Origin: Xanthobacter flavus | GTDB taxonomy: Bacteria > Pseudomonadota > Alphaproteobacteria > Rhizobiales > Xanthobacteraceae | Length of the DNA: 64,000 nucleotides | Assembly (NCBI RefSeq): GCF_017875275.1 | Contig: NZ_JAGGML010000001.1 | Coordinates: forward strand, 2,625,001 to 2,689,000 | Direction of reading: 5' to 3' | Shown here: one piece after another, positions 15,485-23,549 of the stretch | Numbering within the stretch: position 1 is the stretch's first letter | Layout of the letters: each line of letters starts with the position of its first letter | Translations under genes and position numbers: made by a program | The notes under the pieces: model-generated | Databases searched by the model: none | The model's input: the letters and a program-made list of their open reading frames with translations, nothing else | Told to the model about the DNA's origin: nothing

Positions 15485-16220
15485 AAACGGCGCGCAAATC
15501 GCGTGGCAGCCATGCGTAATCGATGAAATCGTTCATCAAACCCCGAGTATCAAGAGCTTCTTCCTGCGGTTGAGCAAACCGTTCGCGCACATCGCAGGGC
15601 AGCACGTCGATGTCCGGCTGACCGCGCCCGATGGCTACAGTGCGATGCGCAGTTACTCGATCGCGTCTTCGGCAATCTCGTCTCCGACCGTCGAACTCGC
15701 TATCGAGCGCCTGCCGGATGGCGAAGTTTCGCCGTTCTTTCACGATGTCGCAGCGATCGGCGACGAAATCGAGCTTCGTGGTCCGCTCGGCGGCCATTTC
15801 CTATGGCCTGAACCTGCCATAGACCCAGTGCTGCTGATCGGGGCAGGCTCGGGCCTCGTGCCGTTGATGGCAATGATCCGGCAGCGCCGCGCGCTGGCCC
15901 AGGTCGTGCCGACAGCGCTGCTCCTGTCCGCACGAACCGCTGAGGACGTTCTCTTCTCAAAAGAGCTTCATTCCATCGAAGTCAGCGATCCGGCATTCGT
16001 CCTGGCGCTGGCAATTACGCGAGAGAAACCGATCCGCCCATCGGACTTTGCGCGACGGATCGACGGCGCGATGGTCCAGGAAATCCTGGCTCGGCTTCCC
16101 CGAAAGCCCACACAAGTCTTTGTTTGCGGGTCCAACGGATTCGTCAACATCGCGACCGAGGGCGCGCTGCTGGCCGGCCTAGACCCCTCCATTGTCAAAA
16201 CCGAGCGCTACGGCGGCTAG
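15477..16220 (+). CDS. FAD/NAD(P)-binding ferredoxin-reductase-type protein
   Basis: The 247-residue protein has the FAD-binding motif RSYSIASS (about residues 59-66), an NAD(P)-binding GAGSGLVPLMAMIRQRR and the terminal VFVCGSNGFVNIATEGALL. No iron-sulfur cysteine cluster is present. It overlaps the molybdoenzyme gene and most likely passes electrons from NAD(P)H to that enzyme. Pairs of a cytosolic sulfite-oxidase-like protein and such a reductase are widespread in bacteria, but few have an assigned substrate. Confidence 0.87.
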   Translation: MTENGAQIAWQPCVIDEIVHQTPSIKSFFLRLSKPFAHIAGQHVDVRLTAPDGYSAMRSYSIASSAISSPTVELAIERLPDGEVSPFFHDVAAIGDEIELRGPLGGHFLWPEPAIDPVLLIGAGSGLVPLMAMIRQRRALAQVVPTALLLSARTAEDVLFSKELHSIEVSDPAFVLALAITREKPIRPSDFARRIDGAMVQEILARLPRKPTQVFVCGSNGFVNIATEGALLAGLDPSIVKTERYGG

Positions 16221-16288
16221 CGGCGCAAGCTACTTCGCGTCCCGCCGATCGTGGACGTGCAGCCCACGGATTAATTTTGGAGATCATC

Positions 16289-17554
16289 ATGAGCCGCTTT
16301 GCCGAACCCGTCTTCGTTGCCGCCGGCCTTCGGACGCCTTTCGGCCGCGGTGGAGGCGCGTTGGCTGCCTACGATGCCATCTCTCTGTCCGTGCCTGTCG
16401 TGCAGGCGATGGCGGCGCAGGCGGAGCCTGATCTCCTCGTCTGGGGAACCGTGATCCCAAACCTGGGCTGGAGCAACATTGCTCGCGAAACCTGGCTTGA
16501 CGCCAAGCTAACTCCGAGTGTTCCGGCATTTTCCGTCGTCCTAGCATGCTCTACCAGCATGACGGCGACCTTCGCCGCGGCAGGGATGCTGGGCGGAGGA
16601 ACGGACCTCACGATGGTCGGCGGGTCCGAAGTCATGAGCCGCCCGTCAATCGCCCTGACGGCCGAGGCATCGAAGCGGCTCACCGACCTCTTTGCGCAGG
16701 ATGCGATGGCCGCGCTTGCCGCCCTCCAGTCTCTTACCCCACGCGACTACGTGCTTCCCACGAAGGGCTGGGCCAATCGGATCACCGGCAGGACGATGGG
16801 TGATCATATGGAAGAGACCGCTAAGGCTTGGCGAGTCTCGCGCGAGGCGCAGGATGATTGGGCGCTCAAGAGCCACCAGCGGGCAGTCGCTGGTTGGGAA
16901 CGTGGCTTCTTCGACGATCTCGTGATTTCGCTGCCAGAGCTGGCGCGCGATGCGAACCCGCGCGCCGATACGTCGCCCGAACGGCTGGCCGCACTCAAGC
17001 CCGCCTTCGATCGCGACAGCGGGAGGGGAACCCTGACCGCTGGCAACAGCTCACCGATTACGGATGGAGCCGCCGGGTGTTGGATTGCCACCGAAGCCGG
17101 TGTGGCGAGACTCCCGGAGGGCACCCCCTACGCCCGGCTCGTCGACTACGAGATCTCTGCCGTCGATCTCCACACCGAGGGCCTGCTGATGGCGCCCTCC
17201 TATGGCATTCCGCGCCTGCTCGCGCGGCATCAACTCAGCTTCTCCGACATCGCACTCTGGGAAATCCACGAAGCCTTCGCAGCCCAGGTCCTGGCGAACG
17301 TCGCGGCCATCACCGATCGGGAGTGGGTGCGCGCGACAGCCGGTGTCCAGGCGGCTATGGGCGATTTCGACTGGGACCGCGTCAATCCCAATGGAGGCTC
17401 GGTCGCCCTGGGCCATCCGTTCGGCGCTACAGGCGCGCGCGACCTCAGCCAGGCGGTGAAGGAACTTTGGGCCATGCCGCCCGGATCGCGCGCAATCGTC
17501 AGCATCTGCGCCGACGGCGGTCAAGGCACAGTCGCCCTCCTCGAACGCGGCTGA
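16289..17554 (+). CDS. Thiolase (acetyl-CoA C-acyltransferase)
   Basis: The 421-residue protein has the thiolase nucleophile in VVLACSTSMTATFA (Cys at about residue 87), the catalytic His in WEIHEAFAAQVLANVAAI, NPNGGSVALGHPFGATGAR and a final CADGGQGTV where most thiolases have C-x-GGG. It should split or condense acyl-CoAs. A TTTTGGAG precedes the ATG at 16289. It lies 68 nt after the flavin reductase gene and is probably in the same transcript, although its metabolic link to the redox genes is unclear. Confidence 0.88.
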   Translation: MSRFAEPVFVAAGLRTPFGRGGGALAAYDAISLSVPVVQAMAAQAEPDLLVWGTVIPNLGWSNIARETWLDAKLTPSVPAFSVVLACSTSMTATFAAAGMLGGGTDLTMVGGSEVMSRPSIALTAEASKRLTDLFAQDAMAALAALQSLTPRDYVLPTKGWANRITGRTMGDHMEETAKAWRVSREAQDDWALKSHQRAVAGWERGFFDDLVISLPELARDANPRADTSPERLAALKPAFDRDSGRGTLTAGNSSPITDGAAGCWIATEAGVARLPEGTPYARLVDYEISAVDLHTEGLLMAPSYGIPRLLARHQLSFSDIALWEIHEAFAAQVLANVAAITDREWVRATAGVQAAMGDFDWDRVNPNGGSVALGHPFGATGARDLSQAVKELWAMPPGSRAIVSICADGGQGTVALLERG

Positions 17555-17606
17555 CGGTAGATCAACGCCATGACAGCGATCCGCTTCCAACTGTCGGAGA
17601 CGCGAT

Positions 17607-17879
17607 ATGACAACTGATGTGCTGCTGTACAGCACGAATTGGTGCCCGTTCTGCCGCCGGGCGAAGACGCTCCTCAAGGAGAAGGGCGTGCAATGGAAGG
17701 AACTCGATATCGAGGCGGATCCGGTTCACCGGCAGGCCATGACGGAAGCGTCGGGTCGAAACACCGTGCCGCAGATCTTCATCAACGGCACGCATGTCGG
17801 TGGCTCCGACGAGCTTTTCGAGCTCGATGTCAGAGGCGAACTCGACAAACTCCTCGGGCGCACGCCGCGCGCCAACTGA
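17607..17879 (+). CDS. grxC: Glutaredoxin
   Basis: The 90-residue protein has the dithiol motif CPFC (Cys13, Cys16), TVPQIFINGTHVGGSDEL for glutathione binding, and the usual length of a bacterial glutaredoxin 3. It reduces mixed disulfides and could recycle the Msr enzymes of the island. It follows the thiolase gene by 52 nt and precedes the DUF427 gene on the same strand. Confidence 0.93.
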   Translation: MTTDVLLYSTNWCPFCRRAKTLLKEKGVQWKELDIEADPVHRQAMTEASGRNTVPQIFINGTHVGGSDELFELDVRGELDKLLGRTPRAN

Positions 17880-17945
17880 GGGGGCGCGGCCCGGGCAGAC
17901 ACCCCATGACCCCGCGCCGGTTTTTGAACGGGAAAGGAGAGTCCG

Positions 17946-18227
17946 TTGGTCTCAGCTATCTGGAATGACGCCACCATCGCCACAAGCAACGAGACGGTCG
18001 TCGTCGAGGGAAACCACTACTTCCCACCGTCGGCGGTCGATTTTGGCCTGCTTGAGATGAGCCCGCACACGTCCGTCTGTCCGATCAAGGGCACCGCGCG
18101 CTACTTCCATGTTCGTGTGGGCGATGCGCTCAACGCGAACGCGGCCTGGACCTATCCCGATCCGACGCCGGAAGCCGAGGGCATTCGGGATCACGTCGCT
18201 TTCTGGAAGGGCGTGGACGTTGCATAG
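17946..18227 (+). CDS. DUF427 family protein
   Basis: The 93-residue protein has the DUF427 pattern: VVVEGNHYFPPSAVDFGLLE, HTSVCPIKGTARYFHV and the WTYPDPTPEAEGIRDHVAFW end. The fold is a small beta protein and the function is unknown. It starts with TTG at 17946, 5 nt after AGGAGA, and no ATG gives a complete domain. It follows the glutaredoxin gene and lies in the redox operon, which is the only functional hint. Confidence 0.85.
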   Translation: MVSAIWNDATIATSNETVVVEGNHYFPPSAVDFGLLEMSPHTSVCPIKGTARYFHVRVGDALNANAAWTYPDPTPEAEGIRDHVAFWKGVDVA

Positions 18228-18393
18228 CAGACCGGTCAGGCGGCGGCTTCGCTGATGGCCCTGTGCAAGCGCCGGCATCTAAAATCTTCCGCCCATCCCG
18301 AAACGGCTCGGCTGAAGGACACTGCCCCGGGCCGTTCGGCGCCAACAGCGTCGAATCCTTGCGTCTCTGCCGGATCAAGACGGGTGGATTGAG

Positions 18394-18660
18394 ATGGAGC
18401 ATGCCGGGTTCGATGCCGCTTTCGCCAAGCTTGCGGAGGGATACAGCGAAGGCGCCTACGAAGGCCGGCGTTTCGGCCTGACTGTCCGGCGATCCGGGGA
18501 TGGGCGCCGCAACAGCCTGTTCGCCAGGGAGTTGGCCGGGACCGACATTGTCAGCTTCAACCTCTACCGCGTTACGTCAGACAAAACCTTGCTGAAGCCG
18601 TGCGAGATGTCCGCCGAAAAGGTCGTGGCGTTCGTGCTGGATTTCAGACCGGCCCCCTGA
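18394..18660 (+). CDS. Small conserved protein, function unknown
   Basis: The 88-residue protein reads YEGRRFGLTVRRSGDGRRNS, then LFARELAGTDIVSFNLYRV and LLKPCEMSAEKVVAFVLDF. It is compact and beta-rich with one Cys in a CEM motif. I recall similar small proteins near methionine sulfoxide reductases, sometimes annotated as such, but there is no Msr catalytic motif. A GGTGGA lies before the ATG. It sits 166 nt downstream of the DUF427 gene and just before promoter module D. Confidence 0.6.
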   Translation: MEHAGFDAAFAKLAEGYSEGAYEGRRFGLTVRRSGDGRRNSLFARELAGTDIVSFNLYRVTSDKTLLKPCEMSAEKVVAFVLDFRPAP

Positions 18661-18733
18661 CGGGCAGGTGGCGGTCCCGGCCGACCGGTCCGCGTGCGAC
18701 GCCCGCTCCCTACGACTGCGCAGGTCGCTCAAA

Positions 18734-18790
18734 GGTATCGAAACTATAGCCGCTGGTCATTGGACTTCGTCTGGCGATGAATTCATCTTC
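18734..18790 (+). promoter_or_regulatory. Redox-regulon promoter module, copy D (before dps)
   Basis: GGTATCGAAACTATAG (18734-18749), 9 nt after its T-N11-A box (18736-18748), then CATTGGA (18758-18764). The third box at the expected distance is ATCTTC (18785-18790), only a partial match to ATAGTC. It lies about 70 nt before the dps start codon. Confidence 0.55.
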
Positions 18791-18858
18791 TATGCATCGC
18801 CATCCGTGGGGAAATCGGTGCTGGCTCCCGTGTAAGCCAGATTGAGAAAGTCTAAGCG

Positions 18859-19353
18859 ATGACGAATAACAATTCCGCCACCCTTCCGACACCTTCTGAT
18901 CTTGACGAATGCGCAGCGATGACTGTCGCCGACGCTCTGAAGATTATTCTCGCGAACAGCTTCGCGATCTACCTGTAGACAAAAAATTTCCACTGGCACG
19001 TCTCCGGACCCTACTTCAGGGACTATCATCTGCTTCTTGATGAGCAGGCCGCAGAGATCCTCGCCGCCACCGATGCGATCGCCGAGCGCGCGCGAAAGAC
19101 GGGTAACACCACTATTCGATCGATCGGCGATATCGCGCGCCACCAGACCATCAAGGACAATGATGCTGAGTTCGTGACGCCGCAGGACATGCTGGGCGAG
19201 CTCCGCGCCGACAATCTCCACATGGTCGAGTCATTTCGCCGCGCAAAGGACGTCGCGGACAAGGCGAAGGATAATGCGACGTCCGGCCTTATCGATGCCT
19301 GGACGGACGAGGCTGAGCGCCGTGCGTGGTTCCTCTTCGAAATCAGCCGCTAG
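18859..19353 (+). pseudogene. dps: Dps-family ferritin with an in-frame amber codon
   Basis: Read through, the 164-codon frame encodes a full Dps/starvation ferritin: ANSFAIYL-stop-TKNFHWHVSGPYFRDYH, LLLDEQAAEILAATDAIAER and the C-terminal helix. The ferroxidase ligands (HWHV, the DYH and LLLDEQ region) are all present. Codon 40 is TAG (18976-18978) where relatives have Lys, so one A-to-T change from AAG explains it. Dps binds DNA and oxidises iron with peroxide. It lies under promoter module D, before a variant msrA. It is either a recent pseudogene, a sequencing error, or needs amber suppression. Confidence 0.82.
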
Positions 19354-19407
19354 CACTGCGCAGGGCAAACCTACGTCAGGAATGACGTCTGGGCGTGGGA
19401 GGTGATG

Positions 19408-19986
19408 ATGGCGAAGGCCGGCTTTGGAGGGGGATGCCATTGGTGCACAGAAGGAGTGTTCCAGGCGTTGCGCGGCGTCGCCCAGGTCGACCAGGGCTTT
19501 GTCCAGTCGGACGCGCCGGCAGATACCTGGTCAGAAGGGGTGATCGTCACCTTCGATCCATCGGTTGTTCCGTTGGCGACGCTGTCCGAGGTGCATCTCA
19601 GAACGCATTCCGCTGCCAGGGCCCGCTCACCTCGCAGCAAGTACCGCAGCGCGATCTACATCTTTGAAGAGAGCCAGCGGCCGGAGGCCGAACTGGCGAT
19701 CGACCGCTTCACCGACGCGTCGGGCAAGCCGGTGCACACCCTGGTCCTCCCGTTTAAAGGTTTCAGGGCGTCGGACGAGCGTTACCAGAACTACTATCGA
19801 ACCGACCCGAGCAGGCCCTTCTGCCGCCGCTACATCGATCCCAAGCTGGATCATATCCGACGGCACTTTTCGGAACTGGCGCTCCCTGAAGCGAAGCCGA
19901 CTGTCGGGGAGATCGACATGAAGTCGGAGCCGGGGCCTGTCAGGGCTTCACGAACCGATAGGCGAAGCGATCGGTTTTGCCCTTGA
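19408..19986 (+). CDS. MsrA-family protein with a GCHWC active site
   Basis: The 192-residue protein belongs to the MsrA family: GFGGGCHWCTEGVFQALRGV, VIVTFDPSVVPLATLSEVHL, SKYRSAIYIFEE and the NYYRTDPSRPFCRRYIDPKL end. The usual GCFWG is GCHWC, with the catalytic Cys at residue 10, His replacing Phe, and a second Cys at 13. GGGAGG precedes ATGs at 19405 and 19408; the latter has better spacing. The last 47 nt overlap the convergent methyltransferase gene. It follows dps and may be co-transcribed from promoter module D. Confidence 0.82.
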   Translation: MAKAGFGGGCHWCTEGVFQALRGVAQVDQGFVQSDAPADTWSEGVIVTFDPSVVPLATLSEVHLRTHSAARARSPRSKYRSAIYIFEESQRPEAELAIDRFTDASGKPVHTLVLPFKGFRASDERYQNYYRTDPSRPFCRRYIDPKLDHIRRHFSELALPEAKPTVGEIDMKSEPGPVRASRTDRRSDRFCP

Positions 19987-20572
19987 TCGAGGGATCGAAC
20001 ACCTTGATCGAGTGCGGATCGTCCTCGTTCGCGAGTATGGTGCTTACCGCGTCCAGCACGAAGCCGGCCGCCTCGACCTCCTCGCGGACGGACGCGGGAT
20101 CGATCCGATGCAGCGACTGGGCGTCGCTCGTGCCCGACCCAGCGGCGGCGGCGTGGTCGACGATGACGTAGGACCCACCCGGCTTAAGCCGCTCGTAGAC
20201 GGCTCGATTGAAGTTGGCCGCCGTCGCGCCCTTGTCCTGGATCAGCGCGGTGTGGAGATCGTGGTAAAACAGGTGCAGCCACAGGACATCCGCGGGCTGC
20301 GTGGCCTTCGGCATCGCCACGAGGTCCGCCGAGACGGCCTCGACGTTCTCTCGGCCCGGCTCCTTCGCAAGCGTCCGCATGCTGCCGACCGGATCGTTCT
20401 TGAAGTGGGCGACTTCGGCCGGCACGAAGCTGTAGACCCGTCCTTCGGGTCCCACGACGTCGGAGAAGAGGCGGGTCCAGTCGCCGTCGCCTGGGTAAAC
20501 GTCGATGACGGTGCAGCCCGCATCGACGCGTGCGAACCGGATTAATTCGGATAGCTTGGATTGGTCGTACAT
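19940..20572 (-). CDS. Class I SAM-dependent methyltransferase
   Basis: The 210-residue protein has a methyltransferase core: GCTVIDVYPGDGDWTRLFSD as SAM-binding motif I, LWLHLFYHDLH, LKPGGSYVIVDHAAAAGSGT and a C-terminal substrate part (EVEAAGFVLDAVSTILANED). AGGAGAG lies before the ATG at 20572. Family members are predicted methyltransferases without a known substrate. It is the last gene of the five-gene minus operon and overlaps the variant msrA gene tail to tail. Confidence 0.83.
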   Translation of the reverse strand: MYDQSKLSELIRFARVDAGCTVIDVYPGDGDWTRLFSDVVGPEGRVYSFVPAEVAHFKNDPVGSMRTLAKEPGRENVEAVSADLVAMPKATQPADVLWLHLFYHDLHTALIQDKGATAANFNRAVYERLKPGGSYVIVDHAAAAGSGTSDAQSLHRIDPASVREEVEAAGFVLDAVSTILANEDDPHSIKVFDPSIKGKTDRFAYRFVKP

Positions 20573-20680
20573 CGGGCTCTCCTTTACGTTTGAGCAGTCG
20601 ACGAGGGCGCGCGGGGTGCGAGAGGCGATGCAAGGCTGATCCACCGTATGCTCCGATGCGATGGCCGCAGATGGTCAGCG

Positions 20681-21094
20681 CTATGCCGGCCCGGACGCGT
20701 CCACCTGCGCGGCCCGAGCCAGTGCCTGCGTATCGACATATTCCCGGATGCTGGTCAGCCTGCCGTTTCGGACCGTGATGGCGAAGATCCAGTCATCCTC
20801 GAACGTTCTGTTCGTGGCCTTGATCTTCCCCCTGGCGAAACCGACGACCAGGACTCGATCTCCCTGCGCCACGAACTCTCGCGGTTCTGTGGACGTTTCT
20901 ATCGACTTGGATGAGGTCTCAAGCAAATCCGCCAGCCCCGCATGTCCGCGGTGTATGCCGGCCAGCGGCCAGTCTTCGCCCGGGATGATCCACTCGATGT
21001 CTTCGGCGACTAGTGCCAGCAGTGCCTTCCTGTCGCCGCGGCCGATCGCGGCGAAGAAGTCCTTCACGGTCTGAACGTTCTTCTCAATGCTCAT
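20681..21094 (-). CDS. SnoaL/NTF2-like protein
   Basis: The 137-residue protein has the cone-shaped NTF2-like fold signature: VKDFFAAIGRGDRKALLALV, AEDIEWIIPG, GLADLLETSSKS and VVGFARGKIKATNRTF. Members include small isomerases and many proteins of unknown role. I chose the ATG at 21094 (MSIEKNVQTVKDFF), preceded by GGAGAAAT. It sits 108 nt before the methyltransferase gene in the minus operon. Confidence 0.82.
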   Translation of the reverse strand: MSIEKNVQTVKDFFAAIGRGDRKALLALVAEDIEWIIPGEDWPLAGIHRGHAGLADLLETSSKSIETSTEPREFVAQGDRVLVVGFARGKIKATNRTFEDDWIFAITVRNGRLTSIREYVDTQALARAAQVDASGPA

Positions 21095-21178
21095 GGGAAT
21101 TTCTCCATTTCGCACGGACCGCATCGCGCTCGATCCGATCCGTGCATCGTGCCCCTGCCGGTGGGTACGTCCTGTTCG

Positions 21179-21778
21179 TCAGCCGAACTTGACCAGGTCC
21201 TTGAAGATCAGATGACCCCAGCTATTTCCGTGCGCCTGGACGAGCAGCCCGCCTTCCGAAAGCCCGCCAAGCTTGATCGGTGCGAAGCCGAGATTTTCCG
21301 CGAGCGTACCGATTTGCGATGCAGCATTGTCGTCGTCGCTCGCCAGGAATACGACTCTTCTGCCACCATGTACGGCCGGGGACTGGTCGAGGACGGCCGC
21401 AACCAGATGGTTGAAGCCCTTGACCACTTTTGCTCCAGTGAAGGCCCGCGCGACGACCCTTGCGGACGGCTGTCCGCCCAGTTCCTCATCAGGCACGCCG
21501 TAGGCATTGGTCACGTCGACGATGATCTTCCCCTGCCAGGAGGGGAGCGCTTTCGCGACATCCGGGTGCGACTGGAAACGAACGGCCAAAAAGATGACGT
21601 CCGCCTTGACCGCCTCCGCGAGCGTCGTGGGGGTGATCCCGGGTCCGATCGCCGTCGCTGCCGACGCGAAGCTTTGCGGGTCGCGCGTGGTGGCCACGGA
21701 TACGGCGATGCCCTTGCGAGCAAACGCCTTGGCGAGGGTTTGGCCGATCTCGCCGAAGCCGATGATTGCGTAGTTCAT
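21179..21778 (-). CDS. NADPH-dependent F420 reductase-like oxidoreductase
   Basis: The 199-residue protein begins with a Rossmann motif (YAIIGFGEIGQTLAKAFARK), followed by VIFLAVRFQSHPDV, IIVDVTNAYG and VVKGFNHLVAAVLD. It is a relative of the gene at 8447, in the same superfamily, but clearly divergent. Such proteins use NADP(H) and act on unknown substrates. AGGAGAATG precedes the start at 21778. It is the third gene of the operon divergent from the LysR gene at 23550. Confidence 0.82.
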   Translation of the reverse strand: MNYAIIGFGEIGQTLAKAFARKGIAVSVATTRDPQSFASAATAIGPGITPTTLAEAVKADVIFLAVRFQSHPDVAKALPSWQGKIIVDVTNAYGVPDEELGGQPSARVVARAFTGAKVVKGFNHLVAAVLDQSPAVHGGRRVVFLASDDDNAASQIGTLAENLGFAPIKLGGLSEGGLLVQAHGNSWGHLIFKDLVKFG

Positions 21779-21805
21779 ATCATTCTCCTTTGATTTTCGG
21801 TGCTG

Positions 21806-22573
21806 TCAGAGCCTGTAGCCGCCGCTCGCCTCGATCGTCTGGCCGGTTACCCAATGGCCGTCATCGGACGCCAGGAACGCCACGACGGCGGCGATTTCCG
21901 AAGGCTCGCCGAAGCGTCCCAGCGCGATTTGGGCCTCGATTGCCTTTACGAGTTCGGGATTTTCTCGGAAGGCAGCATTCGCGTCTGTCCGCGTGAATCC
22001 CGGCGCGACGGCGTTCGCGGTTATTCCGCGCGGTCCCAGCTCGGACGCGAGCGCATGGGTCAGATTGTTGATGGCCGCTTTGGCCATCGAGTAGATCGGC
22101 GCGGCTGTCACCGGCTTCGTGGCGGCGGCGGAAGAGATGTTGATGATGCGTCCGCCATCGGCGAGACGACTCAGGGCGGCCTGAACGATGAAGAAGGGCG
22201 CCCGGGCGTAGACCGCAATCAGAGTGTCCCAACTGTCCGGCGTCGCGTCGTTGAAGCCGACCCAGCCGGCATTGCCAGCGTTGTTGACCAGAATGTCGAG
22301 GGCCTTGCTTCCGTTCCGCTTGGTGAACTCGTCGTCGAGTCTCTCGAACAAGGCCGGGACGGTCGCCGGGTCAACGAGGTCCGCCTGGATCGCGAACGCA
22401 GTCCCTCCAGCTTTCTGGATGGCCACGACCGCCTCGTCTGCGCCGGATTTGCTGGCGTTGTAGTTCAGCGCGACCGTCGCACCGTCCTTTGCAAGACGTT
22501 CGGCGATGGCGCGGCCAATGCCCCGTGATGCCCCGGTAACGAGAGCTGTTTTGCCCTTTAGTGATTGTGTCAT
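21806..22573 (-). CDS. Short-chain dehydrogenase/reductase
   Basis: The 255-residue protein has TGASRGIGRAIAERLAKDGA for NADP(H), DILVNNAGNAGWVG, INISSAAATKPV, the catalytic YSMAK and PGFTRTDANAAF, the classical SDR layout. GAGGAAAATAAA precedes the ATG at 22573, which lies 13 nt from the preceding SDR gene, so the two are co-transcribed. The substrate cannot be told; the operon context suggests carbonyl detoxification. Confidence 0.9.
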   Translation of the reverse strand: MTQSLKGKTALVTGASRGIGRAIAERLAKDGATVALNYNASKSGADEAVVAIQKAGGTAFAIQADLVDPATVPALFERLDDEFTKRNGSKALDILVNNAGNAGWVGFNDATPDSWDTLIAVYARAPFFIVQAALSRLADGGRIINISSAAATKPVTAAPIYSMAKAAINNLTHALASELGPRGITANAVAPGFTRTDANAAFRENPELVKAIEAQIALGRFGEPSEIAAVVAFLASDDGHWVTGQTIEASGGYRL

Positions 22574-22586
22574 TTTATTTTCCTCC

Positions 22587-23321
22587 TCAGAGTTGGGCCA
22601 GGCCGCCGTCGACGGCGACCTCGCTGGCGGTCATGAAGCTGCTGTCCGACGATGCGAGGAAGGCTGCCGCCGCCCCTAGTTCTGCCGGAGCGCCCATGCG
22701 CTGAAACGCAGTCATTGAGCCGTAGGCCTTCAGGCCGTCCTTACCGAGCGCCTCGGTCGCGAGTTCGGTCGCAATGGCCCCGGGCGACAGGACGTTTACC
22801 CGGATGCCGGTGCCCTTGAGATCCTCTGCCCAGGTCCGGGCTAGGTTGCGCACGGCCGCCTTGCTTGCGCTGTAGGCGGTGAACGCCGGGGCGCCCGTGG
22901 TGCCGGCGCTCGATCCGGTCAGGATGATCGAGCCGCCTTCGCCCATCAGCGGCAACGCCTTCTGGACCGTGAAGATCGTACCCTTCACATTGACGTCGAA
23001 GGTTTCGTCAATGTGCTTGGCGGTAATCGCGCCGAGCTTAAGCTGGCTGCCCACCCCGGCATTGGCGAAGACGATGTCGAGGATTCCGCGCTCGGCCTTG
23101 ACCGCCGCGTAGAGCCGGTCGAGGTCGGCCTCATCGGAGACCGAGCCCGCCACCGCGCGGGCATTGGGCCCAAGCTCGGCTACAGCGGCGTCGAGCGCTT
23201 CCTGCCGGCGGCCGAATAGGAAGACGAAGGCGCCTTCCTCGATGAAGCGCTTCGCTGCGGCGCGGCCGATGCCAGTAGCGCCGCCGGTGATCACGGCGGT
23301 CTTTCCATTCAGTCTGTTCAT
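22587..23321 (-). CDS. Short-chain dehydrogenase/reductase, first gene of the operon
   Basis: The 244-residue protein has ITGGATGIGRAAAKRFIEEG, DIVFANAGVGSQ, ILTGSSAGTTGAPAFTAYSA and the catalytic YSASK, with PGAIATELATEAL after it. The ATG at 23321 (MNRLNGKTAVITGG) has GAAGG 9 nt upstream; an in-frame ATG at 23330 lies too close to it. The gene is divergent from the LysR gene at 23550, an arrangement in which the LysR protein usually controls the neighbouring operon. Confidence 0.9.
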   Translation of the reverse strand: MNRLNGKTAVITGGATGIGRAAAKRFIEEGAFVFLFGRRQEALDAAVAELGPNARAVAGSVSDEADLDRLYAAVKAERGILDIVFANAGVGSQLKLGAITAKHIDETFDVNVKGTIFTVQKALPLMGEGGSIILTGSSAGTTGAPAFTAYSASKAAVRNLARTWAEDLKGTGIRVNVLSPGAIATELATEALGKDGLKAYGSMTAFQRMGAPAELGAAAAFLASSDSSFMTASEVAVDGGLAQL

Positions 23322-23549
23322 GTCATGCATCCTTCGTTTCGCCGTGTCGGGTCTATGGCTGTGCGGGGAGGTTCCCCCAGACCCACAACATGGGTTCGCC
23401 GGAGGTAGGCGGTGAGTGCGGAATCGCGCACATCGGTGGTGCGAAAACGATCCGGCTAGCCCATAAAGCGCCACGACGATCGCGCGCCCTCTAGCTTACT
23501 GTGTTAGAATGAACTTCGGAAGCCGCGCCACGCGGCGCGGAAATGCACC

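Noticed and set aside
18976-18978. TAG in dps as a recoded (pyrrolysine-type) codon
   Set aside because: No pyrrolysine genes or special stem are seen, and the codon stands for an ordinary Lys in relatives; a nonsense mutation is simpler.
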